From contig CM056573.1 in assembly GCA_029721435.1 (NCBI GenBank), positions 6,361,001-6,425,000 of the forward strand: a stretch of DNA of 64,000 bases. The letters are read 5' to 3'. Position 1 is the stretch's first letter. Every line of letters starts with the position of its first letter. The position numbers were made by a program, and so were the translations under genes. This DNA is from Gymnothorax reevesii. Its lineage: Eukaryota; Chordata; Actinopteri; Anguilliformes; Muraenidae. Below the pieces are notes generated by a model. That model was not told the origin of the DNA and searched no databases. It saw nothing but the letters and a program-made list of their open reading frames with translations. This document shows positions 12,473 to 23,600 of this stretch, one piece after another.

Positions 12473-13579
12473 CAATCAGGGTTTTGCATACAGTATATCA
12501 TGCATGGAATACTTACACAAGAAGTTCAGTTTTGTGTGAAATTATGTTTTTATTGATCATTAAAAAGTAAAATTTTATCTCATTGATGGTTTGAACTCAA
12601 CCGATGGTGCTGTAGATTGAAACTAATATGTGCAAGAAAATAATTGGTCACTGCACACTTGGAAAGGAATGTTGTTTACAGGTTCTGCCAGGCAAATAGG
12701 GGCCAACCAGAGCATAAGTGTTCGCCTGATTTCCTTCATATAAGGAAGTGCCTTTATGCCATGAACATAATTAGGTCTGGTCCTTCAGGGCGTAATCCCT
12801 AAGGCTATAGTGCAAATGTTTTGTCCAGCCCCATTAAAGTGTATTTGTTTAGATCACCAGTTAAAGTCCAATATAGCTGCATATTTTTCGTGCAGCTCAC
12901 TCCTCAAAGCTCCACCCATTACAGATTGATTAATGTGGAGGAATAAACAACTCTCTGAATGCTTTAGGTGATAAATCAGCCTAGTGCCATAATTTGCAGG
13001 ACCAGCAGTAAAGAATTTGTTTGGTTTCTTTTGTCTGCAACATTATTTAAATATAACAAATGAGGTTTTCTCCAGTAAGCAATTACAAAGAAACAAAGCC
13101 GGCCAAGTGAGACACCACAATACTTGCCTCATGAGAAATGTAGAGTTACTTCTGCCTCTTTTATTTGAGTGCCTGTCAATCTATACACCTGGCCTGCTAA
13201 GTGTACATTAAGAACACTTAGAAGTTAAGAGCATTTTCTTGCTTTAGAGCAAGACAGCCAAATAGCATTATGATTTCAAAAGTAATCATGCTCAGTAGTA
13301 TCTCAGTCTTTCTATATCGGTAATTGCACAAAAAACTGGAGCAAGTAAAACTGTGCTCTATGACTAAAATAAGACTACAGAGCCAATGAAAAAAAAAACT
13401 ATCAACGTAAGCATTGCCCTCATGCAGTATTCACAAATGGTGTGCAGCTGATGATTAACAACCCACAAACTTCTGATTAAAATATGTTCATACAAGTACA
13501 AAAAAAATTCTTGTGCTCCTGTAAATTAGACTCACCATAGTTCCAGCTGTTTGTGTAGTTTTCAGTTTTGTTTTGCTGA
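12473..13579. other. Non-coding stretch, no gene seen
   Basis: AT-rich, with only short chance frames and A-runs at 13388 and 13500. Confidence 0.4.
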
Positions 13580-14830
13580 TTGATTACAAACATTCAATAT
13601 TTGTCTTTCTCCACAATCCACAACCTCCACAATCTCTCTGTGCCTTTCTCATGCCTTTTCCCATGTCTGTTTCCCATTTTTACTTGCCTCTGTGTATTTA
13701 AGTTTTAGTCTGTCTACTCATTTGTGCCAAATTGTCTTGTAACTGCTTAATGCATATTATCTGCTCTCACACAGCTGGCTCGTATTCTTTTATGTTAGGA
13801 TTACCTGGGGATGCCCTTTGGGCTTTGCAATGCCCCTGTAGTCTTCAAAGAGTATAAAGCCACACAGCCTCTCTTACATTGATACCTCCACAGAGGTAAA
13901 CTAGCCACAATCGATTCCAGCGGCTGCTTAATTGCCACATTATAACTGACGGTGATTAGGAGAGTTGAGGAGGTCCTCCAGAATGCCCCAAGTCCAAGGA
14001 ATTGTTCCACCAACTGTACCTGGAAAATACGAAGATGGAAGTTCTTGCTTCGGCTGAGGCCTCCAAGTTGAAACTCAATCCTGGAGTGGCCCACACTGTG
14101 GCCTTGCTTTGTTGTTGGCTTTGGCAGCCCACCATGCTCTAAGTTTCTCTTCACTTCCAGTTCCCATGTTCACCAATCAGCGCCGTCCTGGAATACTTCA
14201 GCCAATGAATGAATATTGCAGTGGACTACCTCAGCCAATGAAGGTTTCCTTGTCAGCCTTAGTCATGCATCACTTTTGGCTTTGTCACCGGCGTTCCTGA
14301 ATCTGATGGTACCATAGTGGAAATTTTGTTTTAATTTTGTTTCTTGTTACCTCTCCAATCTCGCTGTGCATTGCTGACACCTTTTCCCATTCCTGTTTCC
14401 CCTTGTTACTCGTTGTCTGTAGGTATTTAATTTCTACTCTGTTTATTCATCAGTGCCAGATTGTCTTGTGGCTTGACATAACTTACCTGTTCTCTTATGT
14501 TTCCCTCATGTTCTTGTTTCCTGACCCCTTATTCCTGCTTCTGGCCTTGTGTGTTCATGTGTTTCACCCCAGGTTTTCTGTTTGCCTCCCTTGCATTCCT
14601 TTGGACAGACTTCGTGGTTTTGACCCCACTGTAGATCTATGACCAGCTCTGCCCGTCCCTCAAGATTCAGGCTGCTGCTCCTTGTCCACCGACCATAAAC
14701 TGTATTCTCTACAGGCTTTTGTATACCTGGATCTGGTTCTCACAATCCCTGGGCTCTCTATCAACTCCTTTGGCCTCCACTTGAGTGAGGAGAAAATAGC
14801 ATTTCTAAAGTCCTCTTGATTTTTTTTTTT
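13580..14830 (+). pseudogene. Decayed LTR retroelement with RT scrap
   Basis: At 13802-13879 the + strand reads Y-L-G-MPFGLCNAP-VVFK before a stop, a match to the MPFGL-NAP-FQ motif just upstream of the catalytic YxDD in Ty3/gypsy reverse transcriptases. Downstream frames are broken. Two collinear C/T-rich segments flank it (about 13620-13760 and 14340-14480; shared words CTTTTCCCAT, CTGTTTCCC, GTATTTAA, GTGCCA-ATTGTCTTG), which may be relics of LTR-type sequence. Edges are approximate and the element is long inactive. Confidence 0.45.
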
Positions 14831-16039
14831 TCACACAAGTGGCCACATTTAATTATTCAAAAGAACCTTGATTGAAATGTAGAACCTCATTCAGAATGAT
14901 AATCAAGGCAAGTAAAATGGCTGGATTGTCCTGACTTGGCAATGTAAAGACAAGCCAAGCAAGAGCAATCCACCGTAAACATCTTAAAGGATTAATTCCG
15001 CCTGGTCTTATAATGTATATCGAATACATTGCAATCTCCTGTCACTTTTCTTTGTCTTTTAAGGAGATGTGTACAACCATGAGCTCAGGATGTAGGATTC
15101 AGGATTAGGCCGTCCTGAGGTTTGCTGAGGAAGAATGTCTTCCTATCAGTCTTTGGAATGCATTGAAATTACTCTCTACTATGCAGTGTAAGGCCGCCAT
15201 CTAGTGTTTTGACTCTGTACTACATGTTTTCCCTTGAAGTCTCCACTGTGCTGCAGTGTGTTTGCAGTGTGGTTTCATCTTATAAATTTTTAATGGCTGC
15301 AGCAGATTAGTCTTTCTTATGGAGTAACATTTTGTTAAAACTGTATTTCAAATTATATGAAATAAATAAATAGATACAGTGTTCCGCTTATCTTTTTATT
15401 TTACTGTTTATTAGTAGGTTTTTGTATTCATTCATCATTATTTCTTCCATTTCTTTAATTTCTTTGTTATCATCCTCATTCCCTGTTTCTGTTTCCATGA
15501 CTTTTGTTTTCTTTGCACTACCGCTCTAGCCCTCCCTGTTCTGCTTGTTAATTGATCATTTGATCCCCTCGTTTGCCGTGCGCTCCCTAGTTCTCACGCA
15601 GCTGATTTGAGTTTCCTCTTTGTTATGTGTCCCTGTTATATAGTCCAGTGTTTCCACTCTGTCCTCGCGAGTGCGTTGCCTGTTATAAGTCACTCACAAG
15701 CCTTTGTGTTTCTGAGTGTTTTTCTCTCTAGTTTGGATTTGTTATTGCCCACAGTGTATTAGTTTGCTCTTGAGTCCTTTGTGTTTTGGGTTCTCTGGTT
15801 TTGACTTTGGCTGGTTTTCAACAGGTGACTCAGTCTCCTCCTTGTATTGACATTCTCACCGCGTGGCATCAGAGCCTCGGGTTGTTTTCTGATGGAGATG
15901 TGGGTTACCCTTACTATGCTGCTAGTTGCTTGATTGTTACTGACCTGGACTGTCCAACCCTCCAGAAATGGCGCCAGGCCCAGCAAACTCGGCCCCTTGC
16001 ATGTATTTCAGCTGTTTTTCGGGTATAGTTTTCGGGTAT
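14831..16039. other. Non-coding stretch, no gene seen
   Basis: T-rich sequence. 15480-16030 is C/T-rich and resembles the LTR-like segments elsewhere in the window, but no ends could be set. Confidence 0.35.
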
Positions 16040-17035
16040 ATGTGCACCTGGGTTTGACCTTGCAAAGTTAAAGAAAGGTCAAAGCTCATGAGATCATTTT
16101 AAATACCATTTATAAGTTCCCATATATGATTAATAGTGATCAAGTGGCTATCTACAGCAGTTTTTGAGATGTAGCCTTCTGAAATCTCATCACCTTTGGT
16201 TTGACCTTTCAAGGTCACTCAAGGTCAAAGGTAATGTTAGTTTAATCTCCATTTATGAATTCCGATATGTGTTTAATCGTAACCAAGTGGCTATCTACAG
16301 TAGTTTTAAGATATAGAGTAAATTCAGATCAATGACCTTGACCTCCCTGAACTTTGACTGCAATAAATCTTTGAGACTGCAATCAATCTTTGAAAGGAAG
16401 CACTTTTCACAACAGCAATGGATAGGATTATATTTTATAAATCCAAAAAGAAAACGTTTGCCATTGATTTGATGTAAAATGGCCCATTTTCGACAGAATT
16501 ATGGTCAGTAAACAATTTTGACCTTTTCAGTGACCTTGACCTTAACCTTGACCCAAGTCATACCATAAACTAGATAACTTGGTTGCCACAGGTCGCCAAG
16601 CCATATATCTCCCTGATCCCCAAATGTTTGACAAAATGGACGTCCAAAATTGCCGAAAATCGGTCTTGAGCATTGTCAAAAGAATATCATTGCATGTGCA
16701 AAATTAGAAAAAATTCCTGTTATAATTGTCGCTTCCAGAGCCCGGAACAGAAAACCTCTGCGGGCGCAGTGGCAGCAGCGGCCCCGGAACTAAACCGTAT
16801 TACCTCCTGACTATATCGGTGGGGAGATACAATTAATGGGATCTATTCTGGGTCAATTGCCCAACTTTTGGCCAAATTTGTAATAAGATGAAGGACAGGT
16901 TTTCTAGTAACCTTGCTGATAAACAAACAAACAAACAAACACACAAATAAATAAATAAACTAACAAACAAACCATCTCACTTGTTCAATACCCTCGCCCT
17001 ACTCCTTCGCGGAGCCAGGGCAATAAACCTGTTAA
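16040..17035 (+). repeat. Interspersed repeat with internal ~143 bp tandem
   Basis: The word CAAGTGGCTATCTACAG occurs at 16141 and again at 16284 inside two similar units that also share TTGACCTT/AAGGTCAAAG and an ATTTATAA-TTCC block. The 3' part (ATCTATTCTGGGTCA, GCTGATAAACAAACAAAC) reappears in reverse at 56365-56640. The A-rich tail at 16919-16975 suggests a retroposed element on the + strand. I cannot name the family. Confidence 0.5.
16919..16975. repeat. AAAC/AAAT simple repeat tail
   Basis: Tetranucleotide AAAC units turn into AAAT units and back. It sits at the 3' end of the repeat above and could be its tail. Confidence 0.8.
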
Positions 17036-18342
17036 TGCCTCTTTTCTCCAGTCTGTACTTCCGTCTGTTTCCCTCTCTGACAACTCCTGTCTAAGGATTT
17101 TTTCTTTCTTTGAGACTAAACAGACTCAGTACAATATATCACTCACAAATGTGCTTGATCTAATATCCAGACAAGATGTACCTACAAATGCAGTCACCCC
17201 ACTGTTATATTTCAGTTTCCTCACTTCTCTCCACCCAAGGACCACACCCTGGTTCCCATGGCAACAGGAGCTGGTTGTCTTGTCCTCATTGTGTACTCAC
17301 AAATGATTCGCTGTCTGTTTTGCAGCATTCCTCCCACGCCCATAGCCAAGGACCGTAAGCCACGGAATTGCTGACGGACAGGTTTGCAATTGGCTTCAAC
17401 GGAGAACTGAAACATGCTTTGCATACGACATGAACAGGAAGTGACCATCCTGTCGTCTGAATCATTAGAGTCCTGCTGAGACATGTATCAGGCCGTAAAG
17501 TCAGCTGCCATTGCCAACAGTCAATATGAAGTTATTTAACTTATTTTCAGGAACTTGAACAATGAAATTCACTGTTGACCACAAATAAAATTACGGGCAA
17601 ATGCAGTTTATTACTCATGAACTGCAAAGTAATCATCATCCATCGGGGTTTGGATGCGTTCCTTTATTTTTTTATTTATTTTTCTAATATGATGTGAGCA
17701 ATATCAACTGATACATGCCCTTTTTATAGATCCTCAAAACTGGCTCAAGTATTACCACACAGTAAAATTTTCAGAGTAAAATGATCTCTTACGGAGTCTG
17801 TTTGATCTGACACTGGCAAGCAGGGGCTCCAATGGACTAATGGAGACTTAATTTGACTCTGTAGGAGTTGATTTCACTCTGGACATTTCATGTGTATCAG
17901 AGTCCTCAGACTGACTGTCCCTGACTATGACGCAGTGTGTGACACTGTAGCCATTATAATATGCTCACCCGTGGCATTCAATATGAATCGCTGGCATGAA
18001 AACATGTCAGTTTTGCACTATTGAGTAGTTTATTTTTTCAGCAGTGAGCTGCAAGCGTATTAGTTCATAAGAAATCTCACTTTAGGGCTATAATGAATTC
18101 CAATTGAGTCATAGGGCCTACCTATAAAAAGTCTGTAACCACACCTATGATGAGAATTTTTCCACATGTATTTGCCAATCTACATTCATATGGAAAAATC
18201 TTTTCGTTCCTCCAATGAGCTGAGCAGCTGGGATTAGATACTGCTAGTAAGACTGCCAGTGCTGAGTTGCATCCATCAGTGCATGAATGTCCCGTATGTT
18301 TTATTCTCCTAAAACATGAAAAGGCTTTAGTTATTGGAGGTA
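17036..18342. other. Non-coding stretch, no gene seen
   Basis: No coding or repeat structure recognised. This is the left flank of the mariner insertion. Confidence 0.4.
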
Positions 18343-18344
18343 CG

Positions 18345-19624
18345 AGGGTCATTCAAAAAGTTCCAAGCCTCGCCTAGAAAGAGTCATGGAAGAAAGACAG
18401 TTTTTTCATTATTTTTTAATATTGTCTCCTTTTACTTCAATGCACTTGGTCCAACGTTGTTCAAGCATTGCTATCCCATCACGGAAGAAGGTAGCGTCCT
18501 GGTCCTCCAAAACCTCCTCCACAGCTCTGATGACTTCATCATTGCTTCCAAAATGGTGACCATGCAGGTGGGATTTTAGTTTACGGAACAGGTAGAAGTC
18601 AGATGGAGCCAATTCCGGTCAGAAAGGGGCCTGAGGAAAAATGAAAAGCCGCAGTTGGCTGCTTCGGCCGCTGCCGCCTGTGCAGTGTGATCGGGCGCAG
18701 TGTCCTGGAGCAAGAGCACACCCACCCGCAGCTTTCCTCTGCATTTCACCTTGACTGTTTCTTCAGTTCTTGCAATTCTGATGGATAATACTGTCCTTTA
18801 ATAGTTTTACATCTATCCAAGTTGTTTTTCATAATAATGCCTTCAGAGTAACAGAAAGCTGAGGCCATCACCTCGCCAACAGGCGCCGTTTGCTTGAATT
18901 TTCTTGGTGCTGGAGAGCCTTGGTGTTCCCACTATTTGCTTTGAAGCTTTGATTCAGGTTCAAAGTGGTGAACCTTTGTTTCATCTTGGGTCACTGGTCT
19001 TCAGTGGAAATTCTCTCGGTCAGCCTGGAAGTGGGTCAGAAGTGTCCTGGAAATGTCCACTCTTTTCTGGCATCAGTATTCTCGGAGCCCATCTTGCAGA
19101 CAGCTTGTTCATCCCCAAGATCTCAGTGAAAACAGTGTGCGCTGAGCCAGCACTGATGCCTGTGGCCTCAGCTACCTGTTGGACAGTCAGACATCTGTCA
19201 TCCAACACCATGCGTTGAATGGCATCAACCTGTTCATCAGTGGTTGATGTTTTTGGACGTCCTGACCCAGGGTCATCTTCTGTGCCGTCCCAGTCCTGCT
19301 TGAATACAGCAGCCCACTTTTTAGCAGTGGAATAGGAAGGGGAGTCCTCTCTAAGTGTGTTCAATATGTCCTCATGGATGTTCTTGGGCGTCACACCTTT
19401 CTTTTGCGGATACTTTATCACAGTTCGGACTTCTTTTTTGTCCATTTTCACATTTTCCTTACACTAGTCAACTTTCAAAAGGTCTCACCTGCACTGTAAT
19501 GAAGAAAAAATTCTGATTACTTGTTTCTAGTCTTGTGTGAAGTTTTAGTATGTTACCACAGCAAAAAGGTTCAGCTATTGCTCTTCCTTCTGTGCGAGGC
19601 TTAGAACGTTTTGAATGACCCTCA
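18345..19624 (-). mobile_element. Mariner element, complete ends, dead
   Basis: A 1280 bp element flanked by TA on both sides (18343-18344 and 19625-19626), the target duplication of Tc1/mariner insertions. The ~32 bp terminal inverted repeats begin CGAGGGTCATTCAAAA on the left; the right end, read in reverse, begins TGAGGGTCATTCAAAA, and both continue to GCCTCGC. The length is normal for mariner (~1.3 kb). The transposase lies on the minus strand and is broken. Confidence 0.9.
18409..19451 (-). pseudogene. Mariner transposase pseudogene
   Basis: The N-terminal frame (19451 down to 19020, 143 codons) carries the mariner helix-turn-helix region, with the pattern KKEVR-VIKY and the linker motif DDPGSGRP. 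The C-terminal end (about 18612 down to 18409) has the LAPSDFYLF motif that follows the third catalytic residue in mariner proteins; here the residue before it reads Glu rather than Asp, just after a stop/frameshift. Between the two parts the frame changes more than once. The protein cannot be made whole. In this family the enzyme cuts at the terminal repeats and inserts at TA. Confidence 0.85.
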
Positions 19625-20038
19625 TAATGGTGCAATTATTCCCACGGTTCCTTCTGAGCTGTGGGCTCTGCCTGACAGAATGAAGCCAAAACAGCACAAC
19701 ACAGTTAAACGTGACAGCAGATCCTCCTGATCCTTCGTGCTGGATTTGATGTAAGAAATGATATTGTTTTGCTTCCTCGTCCTTGTAAGTTGACGGACTT
19801 CCAGGAAATACTCTGAGCTGCTTTGCGTCGTAACCTTCAGCCAGAAATGTTTCCACTCTGCCACTGACCATGTCTTCCTGAGCCTTCTCTGTGTGCGAAG
19901 TTCCTTACTGGATTTAATTTCTTTTCCACGATGTCTCCTATTTCATTTAATATGATGACCACAATGGAAAAATGATCAGAATCACATTTTCACGTTATCG
20001 ATTAATGATGAATTAGAAATTCAAAACGATCTTAGAAA

Positions 20039-20042
20039 CAAG
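20039..20042. repeat. Target site duplication CAAG, left
   Basis: The four bases before the 5' LTR match the four after the 3' LTR (26075-26078). This marks the element's boundaries and indicates an ordinary integrase-mediated insertion. Confidence 0.85.
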
Positions 20043-20530
20043 TGTAATGTGAATATAGGCCACTAGATGGCAGTATTTACCTTTTTTTTTGTTAAGCTCA
20101 GACTGGAGTCATGTTTAGACATGTCCTGGACATGTCTGGGGCAAGTCTCAGAAAATTAAAAAAAAAGAGGTCTAAATGTGGGTGGGGTCTGCAAAAGAGT
20201 ATATAAGGAAAAGAATTGAGACAGTAAAGTAGTAGGAGAAATTGCAAGAAGAAGGATACGTGACCAGACCTTTAATTCTGTTCAAGACCTGTGCAGTCTG
20301 TTGTGGATTGTTTTTCACCCAGCACATCACCAGGAAACCCCACCAAAACAAGGGACTGTAATTATTTCTTTTTTTTCTTGATAATCAATCTTGGTCTTAG
20401 CTGTTATTTAGTTGTTATTGTCTTTGTCTGTTTAATTAAATGTGTTTGAGTTTTAAAACTGTGTCTGTCATCCCTTGCTGTTGCTGTTGCTGTTATGTTG
20501 TAAATGTAATAAGAAATTGGGGCCATAACA
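20043..20530 (+). repeat. 5' LTR
   Basis: Starts TGTAATGTGAATATAGGCC and ends GGGGCCATAACA. It carries the element's promoter (TATATAA at 20200-20206) and an ATTAAA at 20435-20440 that may act as polyadenylation signal. It lacks a CATG tetranucleotide that the 3' LTR has after GACCTG. Confidence 0.93.
20200..20206 (+). promoter_or_regulatory. TATA box of the LTR promoter
   Basis: TATATAA in the middle of the LTR, with the same motif in the 3' copy (about 25740-25746). Genomic RNA would begin about 30 bases downstream. Confidence 0.7.
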
Positions 20531-20533
20531 AAT

Positions 20534-20550
20534 TGGGGGCTCGTCCGGGA
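20534..20550 (+). promoter_or_regulatory. Primer binding site, tRNA-Pro
   Basis: TGGGGGCTCGTCCGGGA is complementary over 17 bases to the 3' end of vertebrate tRNA-Pro including its CCA. It starts three bases after the 5' LTR, where minus-strand DNA synthesis would begin. Confidence 0.85.
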
Positions 20551-20643
20551 GAGACCATTTTGTGAGTCATTTATTAAAAATCTAACATTTCAAATTGTGA
20601 AATTGTTTTTGTGAATTTTCCTAGATATATATTGACAACAGCA

Positions 20644-23600
20644 ATGGATGATTTCTTGGCATCACCAACCGTAGGGGTTTTGAAGTCTTTTAAAAAGACG
20701 GAACTGCTAGAAATTTGCAGACAGTTAGAGCTGACAGAGGTAAAACCAGCCATGCAAAAAGCAAGACTGGCTAGAGAGATAGTTGAATATTACATTGATG
20801 AAAATGTGTTTGCACCAGGAGATCTGGAACAGTTTCCAGTGGAAAATCCAAATATAGAAATGGAACTTAAATTAAAAATGCTAGAGATTGAAAGGGAGGA
20901 AAAAGAAAAACAAAGGCAGTTTGAGTTGGAAAAATTAGCAAGAGAAGAGAAAAAAGAAAGGGAGGAAAAAGAGAAAGAAAGGGAGGAAAGAGAAAAAGAA
21001 AGGGAGGAAAGAGAGAAAGAAAGGGAAGAAAGAGAGAAAGAAAGAGAATTTGAGTTAGAAAAATTTGCAAGACAGAGAGATTTTGAATTAGAGAAATTCG
21101 ATAGAGAAGAAAGACTCCAAATGGAGCAACTAAAAATAAAAATTGCAACTGAAAATAAATTTCGGGCTAGCCAGGAGGTAAAACTGGTGCCTCCATTTTC
21201 GGAAAAGGATGTTGACAACTATTTCCAGTGTTTTGAAAAGGTAGCAAAGAGTTGCCAGTGGCCAAAGGAACACTGGCCTCTGATGTTGCAAACTGTCCTC
21301 AAGGGTAAAGCTCAACAAGCCTATTCGGCTTTGTCTGCAGATGATTCCTCTGATTATGAGGTTGTCAAAAAGGTTATTTTGAGAGCTTATGAGTTGGTTC
21401 CAGAGGCTTACCGACAGAAATTCAGAGGTCTGAAGAAACAGGAAAATCAGACTTATGTTGAATTTGCTAATGAAAAGCAGGTTTGCTTTGAGCGCTGGTG
21501 TACTTCTATGGAGGTCAAGGATGATTTCAACTCACTAAAAGAGATGGTGTTAGTTGAAGAATTCAAGAACTGTGTTAAGGATGATGTTAAGACCTACCTT
21601 AATGAGAAGCAAGCACTGAATTTGCAATCAGCTGCCAAATTTGCAGATGAATATGTTCTCACACATAAGTCTAAATTTCAGTCTAGCAGTAACAATAGAT
21701 GGTCCCAATTTCAGAAAAAGGGTTATGGTGATACCCAAGATTCCTCACCCAAAGACAAAGACAAATCTGGTGATGGTGCTCAGAAATCCAGTAACAGGTC
21801 TGATCAAAGTGTGAAAGCTGACAGTGACAAAAGTGGTCTAGTTTGCAGTTATTGCAAGAAATCTGGTCATGTTACAACTAACTGTTGGTTCCTTAAAGCT
21901 AAGAAAGAAAAAGAAAAGGATACCAAACCAAATGCCTTTGTGAAAACAAGGTTAGAAACCCCTGTGGTAGATAACCGATCTGCTAAATTGCCTGCTTCTT
22001 GTGGGGCTAAAAAGCCTGATACAGCTGACTTCGTGAGGGAGGAATTTCTTCCATTTGTGTCAGAGGGATTTGTGGCTCTGAATGAGCATACTACTCCTGT
22101 CCCCATATATATCCTAAGGGATACCGGAGCTTCTCAGTCACTTTTGTTGATGGACTCTTTGGAGTTACGTGATGAGACCGCTTCAGGGGATTTCATACTT
22201 GTACAAGGTATTGAAGGGAGGACTGTATCTGTACCCCTGCGCTCTATATTCTTGAAGTCAGATTTAGTTACAGGACAGGTAAAGGTGGGACTTATGTCAA
22301 GTCTACCTATAAAGGGTGTTTCTCTGTTGCTAGGCAATGACCTGGCTGGGGGCAAAGTAGTTCCCCCTGTACATCTTACTTCACAGCCGAGCACTGAAGA
22401 TGGGGATGAGGACCCATCTCTGTATCCTTCTTGCGCAGTGACTCGTGCTATGGCCAAAAAGGCTAAAGAAGAAGATGATGTGGTGCCGTCCAGTACATTG
22501 AATAGTCAGGACTCAGGTGGTTCGCCTCATGACTCTGATTGGCCTACTATGGTTTCTCCGTTTGAGGACTTATCAGATACTTTTATCAGTTCTCTATTCA
22601 GCCAGCCGGATGGGTCTGGTGATTCTGATGTGTCTGGAGACTTGTCTCTGTCCAGAAAGCGGTTGATTGAGGAGCAAACTAATGATCCTGAAATTTGTGT
22701 ACTAAAGAGGAGAGCCCTTCCTGATAAAGAAATAGACGCAGTTCCAGTTGGGTATTATCTCAAGGATGGTGTGTTGATGCGGAAGTGGCGCCCTCCTGAT
22801 ATCCCTGCCAATGCAGATTGGGCAGTGGTCAGGCAAATTGTTGTTCCGAAGGTCTATAGGAATGAGATCTTAACAATGGCTCATAGTTTACCTTTAGGAG
22901 GTCATCTTGGTGTTAACAAGACTGTTGATAAGATCATGAAACACTTCTTTTGGCCTGGGCTTCGGAAAGACGTTTCCAACTTTTGCAAAACCTGTCACAC
23001 TTGTCAGGTAGTTGGAAAACACCAGTTAGACCCACCTGTAGCTCCATTGCAGCCTATCCCAGCATTTGGGGAGCCATTCTCTAAGGTCATTGTTGACTGT
23101 GTTGGTCCATTACCCAAGACTAGATCTAGAAATCAGTACTTGTTGACAATCATGTGTGCATCTACCAGATTCCCTGAAGCCATACCTCTACGCAACATCA
23201 AGGCAACTGCAATCTCAAAGGCTTTGATAAAGTTCTTCACGTTGTTTGGCCTTCCCAGGGAAATTCAGTCAGACCAGGGTAGCAATTTCACTTCAGGATT
23301 GTTTCAGCAGGTTGTGTATGAACTAGGTGCAAAGCAGATTCTTTCTAGTGCCTATCATCCAGAAAGTCAGGGTGCCTTAGAGCGGTTTCATTCCACTCTC
23401 AAGACAATGATGAGAACTTATTGTTATGACCATGAGAAAGACTGGGATGAAGGTGTTCATTTGCTGTTGTTTGCAGCTAGAGAAGCAGTGCAGGAGTCTA
23501 CTGGATTCAGTCCATTTGAGCTAGTGTTTGGTCATGAAGTGAGAGGACCTTTGCTATTATTGAGTGAACAATGGCAAGAGAAAGAGCCGCATATCAGTCT

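Noticed and set aside
20790..21218. 142-codon minus-strand frame rich in Leu and Ser opposite Gag
   Set aside because: It is the complement of the EREEREK heptad repeats, with no start context or independent signal.
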